Notes under the pieces: model-generated
The model's input: the letters and a program-made list of their open reading frames with translations, nothing else
Databases searched by the model: none
Told to the model about the DNA's origin: nothing
Made by a program: the position numbers and the translations under genes
Origin: Acanthosepion esculentum
Taxonomy: Eukaryota > Mollusca > Cephalopoda > Sepiida > Sepiidae
Assembly: GCA_964036315.1 (NCBI GenBank)
Contig: OZ038517.1
Coordinates: forward strand, 57,113,156 to 57,177,155
Reading direction: 5' to 3'
Length of the DNA: 64,000 bases
In this document: piece after piece, positions 13,101-28,400 of the stretch
Layout: every line of letters starts with the position of its first letter
Position numbering within the stretch: position 1 is the first letter of the stretch

Positions 13101-16100
13101 TTCCTTATTTTCATCAATGACCTTTTTTGAGGTCAGCAGTTCCTGACTCTGTATTTACACTGATAACACAATACCAGATTGGCAACTATGTTTCATAATT
13201 TCACTGTTGAAATTACTAGTTGTAACCATAATTTCTATGTTAATAATTTTTCTCTGGCACTTCTTGCTAATGGAATTATTTTGGTTTCCTACTTTCCTGT
13301 CAATTACAAAAATTTAAATGCAATGTCAATTACAAAAATTTAAATGCAATGTCAATTGTTATCTAATTTATCCTTGAATTTCAGTCTCAGTAACCCCTTG
13401 CAACCTAGGGGCTTTTATTGCTTTGCTTGGGATGAAATTATTAAAAAAAATGTAAATAACTTATGACAAATTATGTGTCTTCTGGAGCAGGTAAGTCAGA
13501 GATAAAGTAACTTAGTACCATAAATAAATCATTTATGACATTAAAACTATTTAATGCTATCCTATATAAGACTGTGTGTGTGTGTGGAAATACATTCTCA
13601 AGTATGTGTGTAGTCATTTCACTAAAAATTAATTGATTTAAGCAAAACACACATATTTTTAACAAGGAGGAAATTAAATTACTTTTGAATTTGAAATTTG
13701 AACATGGGTTATTGGGAGGAATGCTCAATTTCTATTGCCATACCATTTGCCTTGGATGTCAGATTCAAATACAGGGTTCCCACAGATCTGTGTAAAAAAA
13801 TATTTCCAGAACTTTTCCAAGACTACGTTAAGAAGTTGCAAGGACTGAAACTGGCACATGCACAAAGTGGATGGCCATCAGTTTCAAAAACACAAACTTT
13901 GTGATTTATCTTTTAATAGTTTGACAGCTGCTTCCAATAATTCATGTCACAGGGATCAGTTGAAAGCAGTGAAGAAATCCAAGTGTTGAAGGCTAAAACA
14001 ACTAAATGCAGACCTGGTTATGTTACACATTTTGTGTAGCATTCTACTCAGTTTGGAGTTCTACAACACTTGAAAATTTTGAATTACACACTTTGTTACT
14101 GCTATACCTTTCAGCTATATCTAGACTATTCATGGTTTGTGAATGTCACAAAAATTCTTGACTGCTGCACATTTCCTGTGAAGTTATGTATAGTGGTTTT
14201 AATGAACAAAACTACAAATAGAAATTTCCACAAAAAGACTACACATTTTCACTACCCCTACTACTCATGGCTTTTGTTGCACATAAAGAACAATGTTAAC
14301 ATTCTTTCAGTTTATCTAGTTTAGCATTCAGCTTTTTTTCCAGTTTTGATATCTCTATGGACTTGTCCTTTGCACATCTTTGCATGGCATTGGACTTTGT
14401 GGTAAGTGTGAAATTCTGAGTCTGCTCAGCTTTCTCCGCATAGCTGTCAGCTGCCTTAAGCAAATCTTGTGTGCAACTTTCAAGCTTGTGTTTTTTTGGT
14501 CTGCAGTTCCTCAATTTTCATAAGCATGGATTTTCATTTTTGTCCAGCTGCTTCTTCCTACTTCTTTTTCTTTTCTGCCTTGAGTTATTGGTTGTATACT
14601 GTTCTGGCATTGGAAGCACTGTAAAGAGCCTTAGACATGGGAACATGCCCAGCACCTCCAACTGAGGCCAAATAGTCCATGATAATGCACTATACAACCA
14701 GAGCCTGCTGTTTTATATTGTCAGTGAACATTTCTTTATTGACTAAGAAAGCAATCCCCACTGAGGCCTGTCCATGAAAGTCCCAGTAATCTGAAAACAA
14801 CTTTCAACAGTTTTTAATATTATTTGTTGCTAGACAGAGTGGAACAAAGTGTCCAGAGGGTTTTCATGCTTGCTGAAATTCTTGAAAGCAATATTTCCAG
14901 TAGCCGCCTCCTCAAACTCTTTGTACTGACTGATGATGTCATCACAATCACACTTGCTGCCTTCTTTTCTGTCCATCAAATATGAAAGACATCTTTTTAG
15001 ACGGTTTTATTTATTTTTCAATATGGATCCAAGGTTCAGCTATGGAAGTGACCTTAAAGAGGGTATCTAAGGGAAGAATTTGCTAGAAGTTTCTCAATGA
15101 TGGCAATGAACATTGTTGCAATTCTGCTTGCAAACAGTTTTTGTTAACATTTCCTTTTCTGGATATTTTGTTCATAATCCTATCTGCCAGAAACCCACAA
15201 TATCTTTGCAGTATCTTTCTGTATGTTTAGGGTTGGCAAAATTCTCACAAATTCATTCAGTTTGGAAAATGTAATTATCTTTTTATTGTACTCTTTACAA
15301 ATCTTAACAGCTTCATGATCATGCTAAAACAATCACCTGCAAAAAAAAGGAAGCAACAGTTTATCGCTCTGATATTTTATCAGAAACAGACACAAAAATT
15401 TGCAGTTTCAGTGGAAATAAAACATGATCACCCCCCGTGGAATGAGGTTGAAATAATAGACAGAACATCACTTGAAAATATGAAAACTTAAGTAATCAGC
15501 ATATATGCTAAGCTGGCCAAGCATAGCAATAAATACAATATGGAAACCAGTAATATGGAGTGCTAGGGAAAAACAATAATAACATGCCATGTACCCATAC
15601 AATGTACAGAAAACTGCTTACAATATTGAGAAAAAGTCATAAGTGGTGACCCAGAGACATACAAACAAGAAATGGTCAGTATAAGCAGTACCCTACAATG
15701 TAACAACTACCCTGGGTACATGGCAGCAGCTCTGACAAACTGGGATAGGAGGGTACAAGAGAATAACACCACTCAGGAAACAGCTTCAGTCTGTCTACCC
15801 TATGTGAAAGGATTATCAGAGAAAATACAAAAGATTTGTGGTCTATATAACATCAGGACAATCTTCAAAAATGGTTTGACACTTCACAGACCTCTTCCAA
15901 GTAAGACCATCCCATAGAGGAGAACATGACTATGACGTAGCTGTGGTAAGAAATATAAAGGAGAAAGAGGCAGCGTCCTTAAGGTGAGACTGCAAGAACA
16001 TTGTAAAGCTGTAACATGAGAAAAATAGAAAAATCAGGTGCAGCTGACCCCATATGGAGGGAAAAGGGAGATCACCACACTCTGTGGGATGAGGTTGAAC

Positions 16101-19100
16101 TGGAAAATACGAAAACTTAAAGAAAGACTCAGCACATATGTTAGGCCACAAAAATTTCATAAGCCAGACAAGCATAGAAATGAATACAATATGGGAAATA
16201 GTAATATGGAAAAGCAACAACAAAATTGCAATATGAACTCTGGTAAGAAAATTGTTTGAGACATTAAATTTATAAGTCCCAAAAATTCATACACTGATGT
16301 CCTCAAGGACACATGGCCCAGTGGTAGGGGTTGTCTAGACTGAGTGAGAGGGAAAATGTATTATTCCAATGTCTTATTTCAAATTCAGTCAAATTGTGTG
16401 TGCTTATGTCTACATTAAATGGCAAAAACACATGCAAGTCACTTAAGTATAACACAGACATATGCATATATATAAGAATACTTACTTCTTCCCTTGAAGA
16501 TGTAACTTCGACTGCCTCTCTGCCATTTCATACTGTCAAAACCCAACAATGTTGTATCAATTCGGACATTGGAACCTGCAAATATATTCAGCTTCGTTAA
16601 AAAGTCATAACATTTCACATATAAAATATGATATTAAGAAAGTAAAGGATCATTCTTTCATTGTTTCATTTAAAACATCAATACAACAAGAGAATAAGAC
16701 ATTGTACAGAATGATCAGTTAATAGCCAGAATGCATCCCATTTGTTAAATATGTAGGAACATCATGAAGTCTGATGATGAAAAAATACATTTAAGCAACA
16801 TTTCAGCATAATCTCCTTCTTTAAAGCACTTAAGCCCACTCCTCTCCAGAAAGCAAACTGAAAATTTCAGTTCAAGATTTCAACTAATAACAGGATATAG
16901 AATTTGATACACCTTCATGTCAGAAAATATTTGATTACATAACCTACTGAAAGAAAAAAAAAGAAAATTCTGAATGATTATCAAAAGTTCTGTTTTTTTT
17001 TTGTTTTTATGACAACCTCTTTAGTTTTGGCACATGTATTGGGCACCCAGTGAACATCAAACTCAGTTTTGATCAGTAGTACCTCATTGGAAGGAAACGG
17101 ACTATTTTCAAATATGAATTTTTCAATAGTAGCCAGGACTTTGAAAGAGAATACTGCTTGTATCTGGCTATTGGCTTAAAAAACAAGAAAAATATTTGTT
17201 GTTGTTTACTCCAAACTGAAAAGCCTGAACAAATGACAGTTTTGAAGAAAAACTAAAGTTGACGCACTAAGTTTAGCTGATTGCAAAAGAACAGTTTTCA
17301 AGGGAAAATAAACTTGCCCATGATACACTTAGTTTTAAAATTCACTCATAAGTCCATGTGAGAAATTTTTTGAACAGACTTATCTATTTCAATTTTGCCC
17401 AATTTTTCACACAAACACACAATGAAGTATTCCACCCAACAACATATAGTTTTCTGCCTTGTGAGTATACTGAACATCATAAATGAAAACCAAATTTGGT
17501 ATATCACCTATGAAATTAGCAAGAATCATTGAGAATCAGAACATCCTGACAATTTAGAATGTAACATTAAACAAATTTTAGCATCCCACAAAAACAACTT
17601 ATTCAGAAAACGTGAGATAACGTTTGGTTCAGTGTTGGGCATATAACTTATACAAGACATGCTAATAAAATTGTAAGCAACCAGGCTTTGATAACAGAAG
17701 TCACAAAAAGAAAACTTAATATAATAAAAACATGTACAGAAACAATTGAGAAAAAAGAAAACAAATTACCACATTTCCACACCCTGTATACATCACTGGG
17801 ACATACCCGAGAAACCAATGGAACTGGAAAAAAAAAAAAAAAAATATTAAAGTAAATAGATTATTCCACTTCTTTTTTGATAATCTAAGAAATTCTTTTA
17901 TTATTGTCTTCATTTGTAATTAACACAAAATATTGGCAAAACACCTAAAGAAAATGCACTAAACAAATTCTGAAAACCAGATACAATATGTACCTGAGAA
18001 AGATAAAAAAAAAGTATTTTAATAACAACAAACATCTTTCTTTTTAAATAAACTGACAGCTTTAATTTAGTAATTATTAAATAATTTTAAATGTACTAAA
18101 TTTTAAACATGTACTAATTAGCTTAAGTTATTGTTTTCTAGTTTTTACCATTTTCTGTGGTCATAATTAAGAGTCAGTAATTTGAATACTAATTAACAAG
18201 ATTGGCAATTCCTCCCTATTTTGAAAGATTGGTTTAGCACAATCTTCCTTCTGCATTTTCTACTTCATCTTGCTATGTGCTAATATGTGTGTAAATAACT
18301 ACATATACACACAAGTTTCATCAGATTATGAAATATTTAAAAAAGTGTCATCAACATTAACTCTTGAATCACCTTAAATTTAAATCTTGATTTCATGAGT
18401 AATTTCAAGTACCAACATTTTTACCATAAATTAATTCACTCCACACTTTTTTTGCTCCAATAAACACTTTATTGAGGACTTACATGTTAATAAACATCAG
18501 TGGCTATGGTTCATGTTCCTTGGTAGTCATTGTATTATAAATGTAGACACAAAAACATTCTTTTTAAGTCTTTATTTTCCACTGGAAAAGTAACTGTTTT
18601 TGGGTGAGGAAATTATTTTGAACTAGTTGTTTACTGATTAAAAGAAAAAGATAAAGATTTAGCTTAGCTAAACTGATGGACACCAAATAAAGTGCCAGTT
18701 TAGCATTATACATACACTGTAAATTGAACCAATTTTCTAAACCTAATAAAGATGTACTCCAGGGTCCAATTAGTAACCATCTAGCCATCCTTATAATGAC
18801 AGAAGTAAAAGACAGTTGGCAAATTATAATAATAGATTATTTACTACATACACAAGGGGGTGCTGAAAAGTTCTCAGCCAGATTTTTAAAAAATTAGCTA
18901 TTTGGTCAGATTTTATGCAATAGCCTCTCGTTTATAAATATATATAATTACTGTTGCTTCTGCTGCAAAAACAGCAATAAATACAAAGTCTTCATCAGAA
19001 GATGATCCTAGAGCCAGGGCTGGTTTCAAGACTGAAACATTATCATAACGCCCAGATTTCCCCAGCAGTACCTCATAATACCACCAGGTTTTCTTGATTT

Positions 19101-19467
19101 TCCATCAGTGTGTGAATGCCATATCCATGTAGATACAGTCCCTGTCCAATCTTGAAGTTAGGTTGCAAAAATCCAGTTGGTAATAAAACTTTGGTATTCA
19201 ATTTTTATAAGAAACATGTAGCTGGTCATACAACCATTTCTTTAAATTGCTCTCTCACATCTTCACACTTTTCCAGCTTACATTAATGGGCCTAGAAAAT
19301 CTTTCCCCTCAAAGGAGCTGTTAATCCAATCACTTATAAAAATTTTCTTTTTAAAAATTAGTGATCAAATCCAAATATAAGAATGCTGGACAATCAATGT
19401 TGGCAAGATGAGACAATATTTTAAAAGGTAATGTGATGCACTGGTCTTTGCAATCACTGAATGATTT

Positions 19468-19499
<32 letters not shown>

Positions 19500-22400
19500 A
19501 GAGGCAATGAAAGTTCAAAAATACATAAAATTCTCATGTTTGATCAAATATATAGAATATGGTTAGTTGAGAACTTTTCAGCAGACTCAGACACAGAAAC
19601 CAGGAATAGATTGAAGTAATCTGAATTTTAATATAAATGTTTATTTATTACTTACCCCAACTGGTAAACTCCCATTTCATTTCCACATAGAAATCTGGAG
19701 ACTAAAAGAAAGAAAAAAAGAAAAAAGAAAAATTATACAGAAACTAACCAACATAACATACAACATCAGGACAATATTTAAGAGGAGCTTAATCTTACAA
19801 AGAAATCAAGCTTAATGACCAAGAGCTGTATGTATTATATCTCTTGCTGTCATGGCAAAGGATACAACATTGAAAAGCTGTGATTAGGGGTGAAACAATG
19901 AAATCTGGCATGGTTGATTGTGTACAGAGAGATACATGATATAAACAGAGATAAACTCTATAGAATCAGACATCTGAAGGAATCAGTACATATGTTAGAC
20001 TTTGAGAACCTCTGCAGTAGGCCTAGCATAAAAATAAATAGGATCATTAATAAATAGAGAGAAATGATAACAAGACTTTAGCTACACTAAGTAAAGAGAA
20101 ATGGTGGCAAATGAGGTCAAGCCAGATAGCATCAGCAAGCAGGCAAGAAAAACATTAGGTTTAAGTTCCAAGTTCTATGTTCTGGATTATACCACAGGGC
20201 AATAGCATGGTGCAGAGATAGCAGACCACTGACCTACAGGTCATTTCATGTCCCACCATCAATGTTTTAGTAACTCACAAGGAGTTGGTGAAATATGGTT
20301 TGGCCAATCAAATTGAGCAAATTTTGTTTGCACCTTTTGTATACCTAAACACATTTAACTGCTACTCAATCAGTTGTATAATGTTCTGTACAGAGGAAGG
20401 TTTTGTCTCTCTTTGCATTTTATCAGTCATATCCATTTTTAGTGATTGCTCGGATAATTTAAAATTTTAACTATTCTGAATTCATTTGTGGTATTTTAGA
20501 CTGCAAAAAATGGCCCACAAGAAAGGACACAAAGAAAATGAAAATGAGCTCAGAATGTAATGGAAATGGGAGCCTCTTTCACCAAAAGTGGAGTGAAAAA
20601 TATGGCGTTAGTGAGCAAAATAAAACTTTTTGCCATATATGCAAGGAGTCAATTGTTGCACATTCATATAATATTAAGCACCATTTTGAAAGAAATCATT
20701 ACAATTTATGACAAAATGAAGAACAGAAATAAAATTATTCATAGAGAAGTAAAGCAACAGGAACAACAATGTAATAATTTCAAAAGGATGTTTAAACTAA
20801 AAAACAAAGAACAATATTTCTGCAGCCAGTCTACTATTGTTGAGCATGGGAAGCTACTCTCTGATAGTAGTTATTTAAAAGAAGCCCTTTTGAACTTGAG
20901 GCCTTTGTTTGAAGACTTTCAGAACAAAGGCGAGATCCTCAAAAAATTTAATGTGTTGCCAGTCACTAGAAATATAATTAGAGAGAATATTTGCTATGGA
21001 CAAATATGTAACTGGTCAACTTGAAAAACACAGGTAGGTTTTCAATTTGTTTTGATGTAAGTACAGACATTACAACAATTACTCATTACAAGATTTCCTT
21101 CCAGAAATATAATGAAGAAAGAACTGATCAAATTGAGGATACTAGAAGACAAGATATTATAAATGAATTTAAAGAATCTATTGAACTTAGCATTCAGTTC
21201 AGAAATATTGTATCTGTGATCACAAATGGAGCTCTAAGCATGACTGTAAAAAATGCTGGCTTTGTGCACTTACTGAAACAAACCACAATTTAGTTTAATT
21301 CCACTGCATTTTGAGTCAAGAATGTGTGCAAAAACTTGTTTGAAATAAGAAAATGTCATGCCCTTGTAACAAAAATTGTAAATTTATAGCTGCTCATGCA
21401 GCCAATTCACCAAGCTACTGAATGAAGTTAACAGTGAATTTTCTCACTTACTCATGTACAATGTCAGATTGTTAAGCTGACAAGTGTTAAATCGATTTGT
21501 GGAGTTGCTAGGAGAAATAAGACTTTTCTTAATCGAAAAATGACTCCAAAACTGAGTGATATTAAATGGTTGAAGGACTCATTTTTTTTTTTGCAATTTC
21601 ATACTTCATTACAATAACTTGAATAAGAAATTTCAAGGTAATGAAAGCATTGTTGTCATCGATGTTTGAGCATAAAGCTTTCAAAAAAAAAAAAAAAAAA
21701 AAAAAATCTGGGAGAAACAAACAAATATTTTCCACAATTAAAGAAGCACTTCTTAAGTTCAAGTTTTTCAACTGACAATGCAGAAGAGTGAGAAATTGTA
21801 CTTAAAAAGTATTTATCAATAGTAAAGAATGCCAAGCATTTATTTTCAGAGAGATTTTCTCAATTCCAAGGATTAGATAGCACCTTACAATTCATCTGAT
21901 TCCTCCATATTATTCAATTCCATGATCTTAAGCTATCCATGTTTGATTGGCTTGATCTAAATAACTTGGAAAGGCAATTAGCAGATGTCCAAGAAAGTGC
22001 AGTGTGAAAGACAAAATTTATTGACTTTAAGCTGAATTACAAGAAAAGGAATTAAAATCATTAGCCTATGTCACAAAAGAAAATAACCCCTTAGAAAGGA
22101 GTTCATTGCCTAACTCTTTTGCATCAATGAAAAAGTTAGACTTAGTAATGCTGACCATTTTTGGTTCTTCCTACTCATATGAAATGTTGTTTTCATCCAT
22201 GAACTATATAAAGCCAACAACCAGGAATCACCTTAGTATGGATATGAGTCCTGCATGTGTTAAGCTGAAGACAAAGTATGAACCTCAAATTAAAACATTA
22301 GCAACTAAGATACAGCAACAAGTTTCTTATTAAAAAAAAATATCAGTAAGTATATGAATGACCCATTTATAATTACGAAAAATTTTAAAGTACCAAAAAT

Positions 22401-25400
22401 GACCTGACAATTATAAAAGGTTAACCATCTCTGGCCTAGTGGATTAAAATGTTGGCTTGTAAATTTGGTAACATAGTAATTGTAAGTTAATACACAGGTA
22501 ATACAAACTAAGATTCAGTAGAGACTAGGCAAGCAATAAATGAGCAGTACTGAAAAAAGATGATGAGATATCCCTAGATATGGAACAAGAACAATCTTCC
22601 ACCAGTTACCCAAATAGATGCCTGAAGAAATGTTATAATAACAAAGAGAACTTTAGTACGAATGTAAAAAAAAAAAAAAAAATCTAGAGTAATCCTAAGA
22701 TGCAAGTGGAATTCTGAATGACCAAAAACATCACTAATACTGTAATACTGTTTCATTACAGAGTTGAAATACTTTATAGACTAAAAGTACATTTTTGATC
22801 AAATTTCTACATGAAGAAAAGAGCAAAATTATATAATAGGTAAAAATTATTAGAGAATTGTTTTTAACCAAGAGTTAAAGGCATTAAATACATGTGTATG
22901 GAGAATACCTGATGGAAGGCATTAACTTGCACCATGTACAGTATAGTGATTGATCACAGGTTTTTTATGATCATGACTAAAGAGATCACTTGTTTATAGT
23001 AAGAGACAAAACAAAATTGGCTCAAATCCCATCCACATTCAATGTAGGTGGTATTAGAAGCATATCCAGCAGATCAGTTCAGCATTCTTTAGCTTACATT
23101 GAATATGGGAACAGAAGATGCCCTTTTTAACACCACAAGACTGGATAGTGTCTCACCTGGGTTTATAACATTGCTCATTAGACACTGGAGGACTGGTTAA
23201 GTAGGGCATGATTCAATGTGCTAATATTCCAGCTGTTTTAGGCAAATAGGTGTATTTGGGTGCAGCACAGGCCCCATGAAACCCAGTTGTCAATTAGATA
23301 TTCTGTAGGTTGGTGATGGTTTTAAATAACATGTGGTTGATATGATGTGTTGGCTAACCTAAACACATCATTGACCATTGATTGCTACATTACACCTGTT
23401 CAGAATCATTTGCACATATTTATGGACTGCATGTACCTCAACAATGGTTTATTCCATCAGGATAAAGCAGTGTCATCAGTTGCCAAAGTTACCCAGAATT
23501 GCTTTGAGCATTCTGGCAATCACATTCACTAGACATAAGCCCAATTGGTGGGGAGGTCTATTTCTACACCGGTTCTTGCACCTGCAAACACTAGGGAGTT
23601 GTGGACAGCTATCAACAACAGGATTCAATATTTCTTCTGACTGCCTATAGAATTTATGCTACATTGAATAGTTTCACTTTGTAGGGTTAGAAGAAGTCCT
23701 ACCTGATACTAGGTAGCTATCCCATGACTTTTGGCATCGGTACTTACTTCTTTTAACTTCTGGAGCAGGTCTGGTATTCCAGCCGAGCGTTTGCTGTATC
23801 TTTGGTAATCCCGGAACTTAAGAGCCAACTGAACCAATTCTGGATCACCAGTGCCCGTGGCTTCATGAAGTACTAAAAGGAAAATAATTAAGAAACTACT
23901 GAATAAACAGATTTAAACGTTAAGGACTTCAGTACTTTACAATTACAGGAACGTAAAATACGAATAAATAAAAGATATGTCAGAAGATATTTTTGATTTT
24001 GCAAAAGAAAATAAATAAAAAAATAAAAGTAATGAGGAAAAGCTCTATTTTTTTTGGACATTCTCTGCATTCCCAATTTATCAGCCAATTAAACAATTCT
24101 TGAACTATCTTAGAAAGAGATAAGAAGAATTCCATTTACAACTAAAAATTAGGTGGATCTGTGTGTCAGTAGAAAGAGAGGGGAGTTCGCAAAACCATTA
24201 GAAATATTCTAATAAAATTTCATCAAACATATAAGGAAACATTTTTAAATAGTCATAAGAAAAAGTGATAGTTTTTCTATTCATCCAGTTGTTACACTTG
24301 GTTATATACTTGAAACGACATCTGAATTACAAATGATGCTAACGTTAAACATTTATAACTTTGTCTTCTCTTTTAAATCTACAAACAGAAGAACATCAAT
24401 TCACAATATCTGGAGAAGGACATTAAAAACAGAATCATGTTTATCTATGATGATAATAAAGAATATACAAATTAGAAAAAAAAAGAGAAAGCTATTGTAT
24501 TCCGTTAGTCACGTTAGAAAAAGATTCTACTATGGAAAGATATCAATGGCTATCGTTGACCACTTATATTTCAAGCAGTGCATATGTGTGTTACAGGAAA
24601 TGGATTCTTGTAGACTTAGCTTTCAACGAAGGTCACCAAACCTAAACTAGCTCCTTCTCTTCTAATTAGTCATCACTTAAAAAACAACAGTTTCAACAGG
24701 ATGTATTAATTCCAGCTTTTTGCTTGTCTTAACTTTCCCTCAATATTAACATATGATCTCATGAACAGAATATTCAAATGACTTTAGAAATTTTACAAAA
24801 AAATTATTAACTATCTTATCAGTTTGTTCATGCTATCACAAATTTTAGAAATCCTAATTAGATATTGTGCATAAAAACATTCTCCCTCCTCCAAAATTTA
24901 TCACTGCACTTTTAAAACATTAAAATATAAATACAAGTAATGGAAATGACTATTTCATATGATTAGCTATTTTTTAAACATCATTTTTAAAATCTGTTTA
25001 AAAACAATCTTATGATGAATAAATTCTTGTCTTATGCATAAAAAATAAACATGTAACAAATCCAAGTTATGACCATGAAACTTACAAGAGATCACTTTAA
25101 AGATGGCTGTAACAATACATTTGACAAAATTATTTCATAACAAAAGTTCTTAATTTATTGCTGCTCAATTAATGTGCCCAATTTTTAAAAACTCCAAATG
25201 TGAGTTTTCTATGTTTCTAAGGAAATAATAAAATCTAGAATGAAACAGCCTGATGTACAGAGAAAAATGAAATTTCCAGGAAAATGCCAGAATGGTATTT
25301 GCCAGTAAAAACACCTACTTGTCTTCTATAGAACAACTTGGATTGTCTTAATCAAATTTTGGTTCCAAAGAAATTGGAAATTTACTGATAGATGTTTTGT

Positions 25401-28400
25401 TTTATGCATACTGAATATTCATTAATGAGAACAAAGCTTCAATTGAAATCATACAGATTGTACAAACCACAAATATTACCATCCATGGAGGAGCTCAGAA
25501 AAGAGAAGAAAAAAAAGACAAAGAGTACAATGAAATGGCAAATGTAATTCTTATAACTTATGTTCCTCTCTGACCAAATTAATTTATTTTTGTTCATGAC
25601 ATACAAGATTTAATGAATGTATGCTTGATTGTTAAAAGAAAAGGTAGCTACACCCATTTACCCTTACCTGACCAATATGAACGGTTCTCAGCATTTGCAT
25701 TTGCTCCATGGCGGAGAAGGACCTTAGCACTCTCAAGATGACCTAATGTAACGGCCAAATGGAGTGCAGTACGGCCTCTGGGGCATAAGGCTTCAAGATC
25801 ATGCTGAAATGAACAAAAAATAATTATATATATTTTTAGATCATTAATTCAGATGGTGGAAAGAAAAATAAAAAATGCATTTTCAGAATTTTTCAATCAT
25901 TCAGCTTAGTATTTGCAACAAGGCTTACCAAATTTATCAATAGCTTTCTTTTAGAGAGCTTTTAATAATGAAAGCTTAAAATTATGTGAGAATAGCTTTT
26001 AGCAGCTTTTATTTAAAATTCCTCGCATTAATGAAGAAAAGAACATATTCATGAGCATAATCACATCTTATATAATAAAAAGACTTTCATAATATTTTTA
26101 TCTTCATTATCTATTGATTTTATACTTATCTATAGAAAAATGATTATAGAAATTACTTATTTTACCTCAAAGTTTTACATGAACCAATAATAGTTGATAT
26201 TAAAATATTAATCCAGAACAGTATTCCAAAGTAACAAACTCATTAAGTCAAAGATTGACTTGCTGTAACTTGTAGTCTTGAAATTCTTTCAGCCAGTCTT
26301 TATTCATTTGGTAAAGATCCCCTTCTCTGTCCCACTTTATAAATAATTAAAGATATTTGTAAGAGATTCCTACAAATCAAACTATCAAATATCAAGTTAC
26401 ATGTACTGACCAACATATTTGCTAATTTCTCGAGTAATAAATACATACAATACTATTAGTGTACAAAGAAAATACAAAGAATGCATTGGCCAAAAATATA
26501 TCAATAAAAACAACAAAAATGAAAATGGTGGTCCAAAAGATTTATGAAATAATCATTTGAGAAGTTCAAATTTCTCTTGCTTGATCTATTTGAGAACAGT
26601 TATAAAAGATGGTCTGTTTTTTTTTATTGTTAAATTGTTTCATTCAAGTAATCAATGAGTGAATTAAGTGTGTCAAGCACACAAAAAGGAAGTGATTGTT
26701 TAATATCCTCTTTAATTAGCATTAGATTTCAAAGCTTTATAGTATACATGATACAGTTAAATAGGAAAAGAAAACAATCTTACCTATATCCCTATTCTTC
26801 TGGGAAATGCAACACATTTATCAAATTTAGAAATTTCTTAAATTAACCTTGATTTTGAGGAGATGAAAAGGTTCTATTGGCCAAGTGAGAGGGAAGCAAT
26901 TTTAGAATCCTGGAAAAGCCAATTACATAAGGTTAAATTTTTTGAGTTTGCCACACAATGAGACCACTGGAAAACTTCAGCCTGACCCACTTTTCAAATC
27001 TGACCAAATGCTACTTTTGGTCTGGCCATGATCTCTTCAGCATCTCCTCTGTATATATAGCATTACTTCCACTCCCTCTTGCAGCTGTATTCACTACTCA
27101 CCTGACACACCAATCTAAAAATCATTGCACCCATAAGCAAACTGATAAAAAAGGAAAAAAATGATTTTCATCTAATTATAATTTAACTCACCTGGTTTAA
27201 TCCTATTAATGTCATCTCAATCATTCATCCACTCAGGTGGATGTCACTCACTCCATGGTTTTAGGACTACAGTATTCACTTCATTTTTTTTTACCATGAT
27301 TCTGAGCATCCTTATCTGAATATCTTACAAATATCCAGAAAATGACTAACCACACCATAGAAAAATAATTTTCTGAAAATGAATGTTCATCATGCTTCTT
27401 CTCCCGCCAAAGAAATGTAGACTTTACTTCCAATTTGGAATGATACAAGTCCTTCCCTATATTCTAATTCTTCACCAAGAGTATAAATATTACATGCAGC
27501 TTTAGGGTAAGTTTAACAAATTTGTTCTCCTGGGATTCATGAACATTGCTTAATAATCATCTCCACTGATCCTTTTGTTCAAACTCTCTTCTCATAAGTA
27601 ATTACTGATTTCACCCAGTATACTAGTTGAATATTAAAATTTTGTTATCACACAATCTTCACCTTAAAGCCATATGTATTATGCCTTTCAATTCAGCTAC
27701 AGTAATATTAATTACAATCATCCTTTTTCTCTCAACCATGCTGCAACCTCCCACTTAACACACCTAACTTTACTAGCATCACATCAAATAAGCAGTTATT
27801 ATCAGAGCACATATCAGCTCCCTCTCACATCTCCTTCACCATCAGGAAAGGAGTTGCTAGGATAAGAATCCCAGCTATTCCTTTCCTGCTCACTCTTTCA
27901 GTTACACCCAACAATGGGGCTACCTGAATTCTGCATGTAAAAAAACAGTTCCCACCACCACCTTAGATTTCTTTCAATTGCAGAATCTTATATCTTTCAA
28001 AAAAATAATTCACACCTCATTTTCAATTAAAGATTAGAAGCTTTTCCTCCTTTCAATGGTTCCTGCAGTTTTCCATTCAGCCCAAATTTCTTTAAATTAT
28101 CTCAGTTTGTCATCTTTCTTTCATCCACCAATATATCATTTGTGTAAGATTTAGTGATCCCTTTTCACACTATCTTTCAGAAGATCATCTGGTGCAGAAT
28201 TCAGTCCAAATCACAACCTCATTGAACAGTATTTGCTGTTTTTCAGTCACATCAAGTTCTATGTAGTCCAATTTCAAATCAATAATTGTTAATGCCCCTT
28301 CTCATTGGTCTCCACTTTTGAAAGATCAAGATTTGAGACATCTCCCCTTGAATGATACAAATCAAAAGTTCAACCTCTACCATTTTATAGGACATAAGCC

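Noticed and set aside
17716..17913. Minus-strand 65-codon hydrophobic frame over exon 5
   Set aside because: It uses the wrong frame through exon 5 and a poly-Phe tract from the pyrimidine tract; the correct frame reads [17 protein letters not shown].
18990..19010. Third hammerhead-like CTGATGAAG (minus strand)
   Set aside because: No GAAAC partner or stem II within reach; the match is a chance 9-mer.
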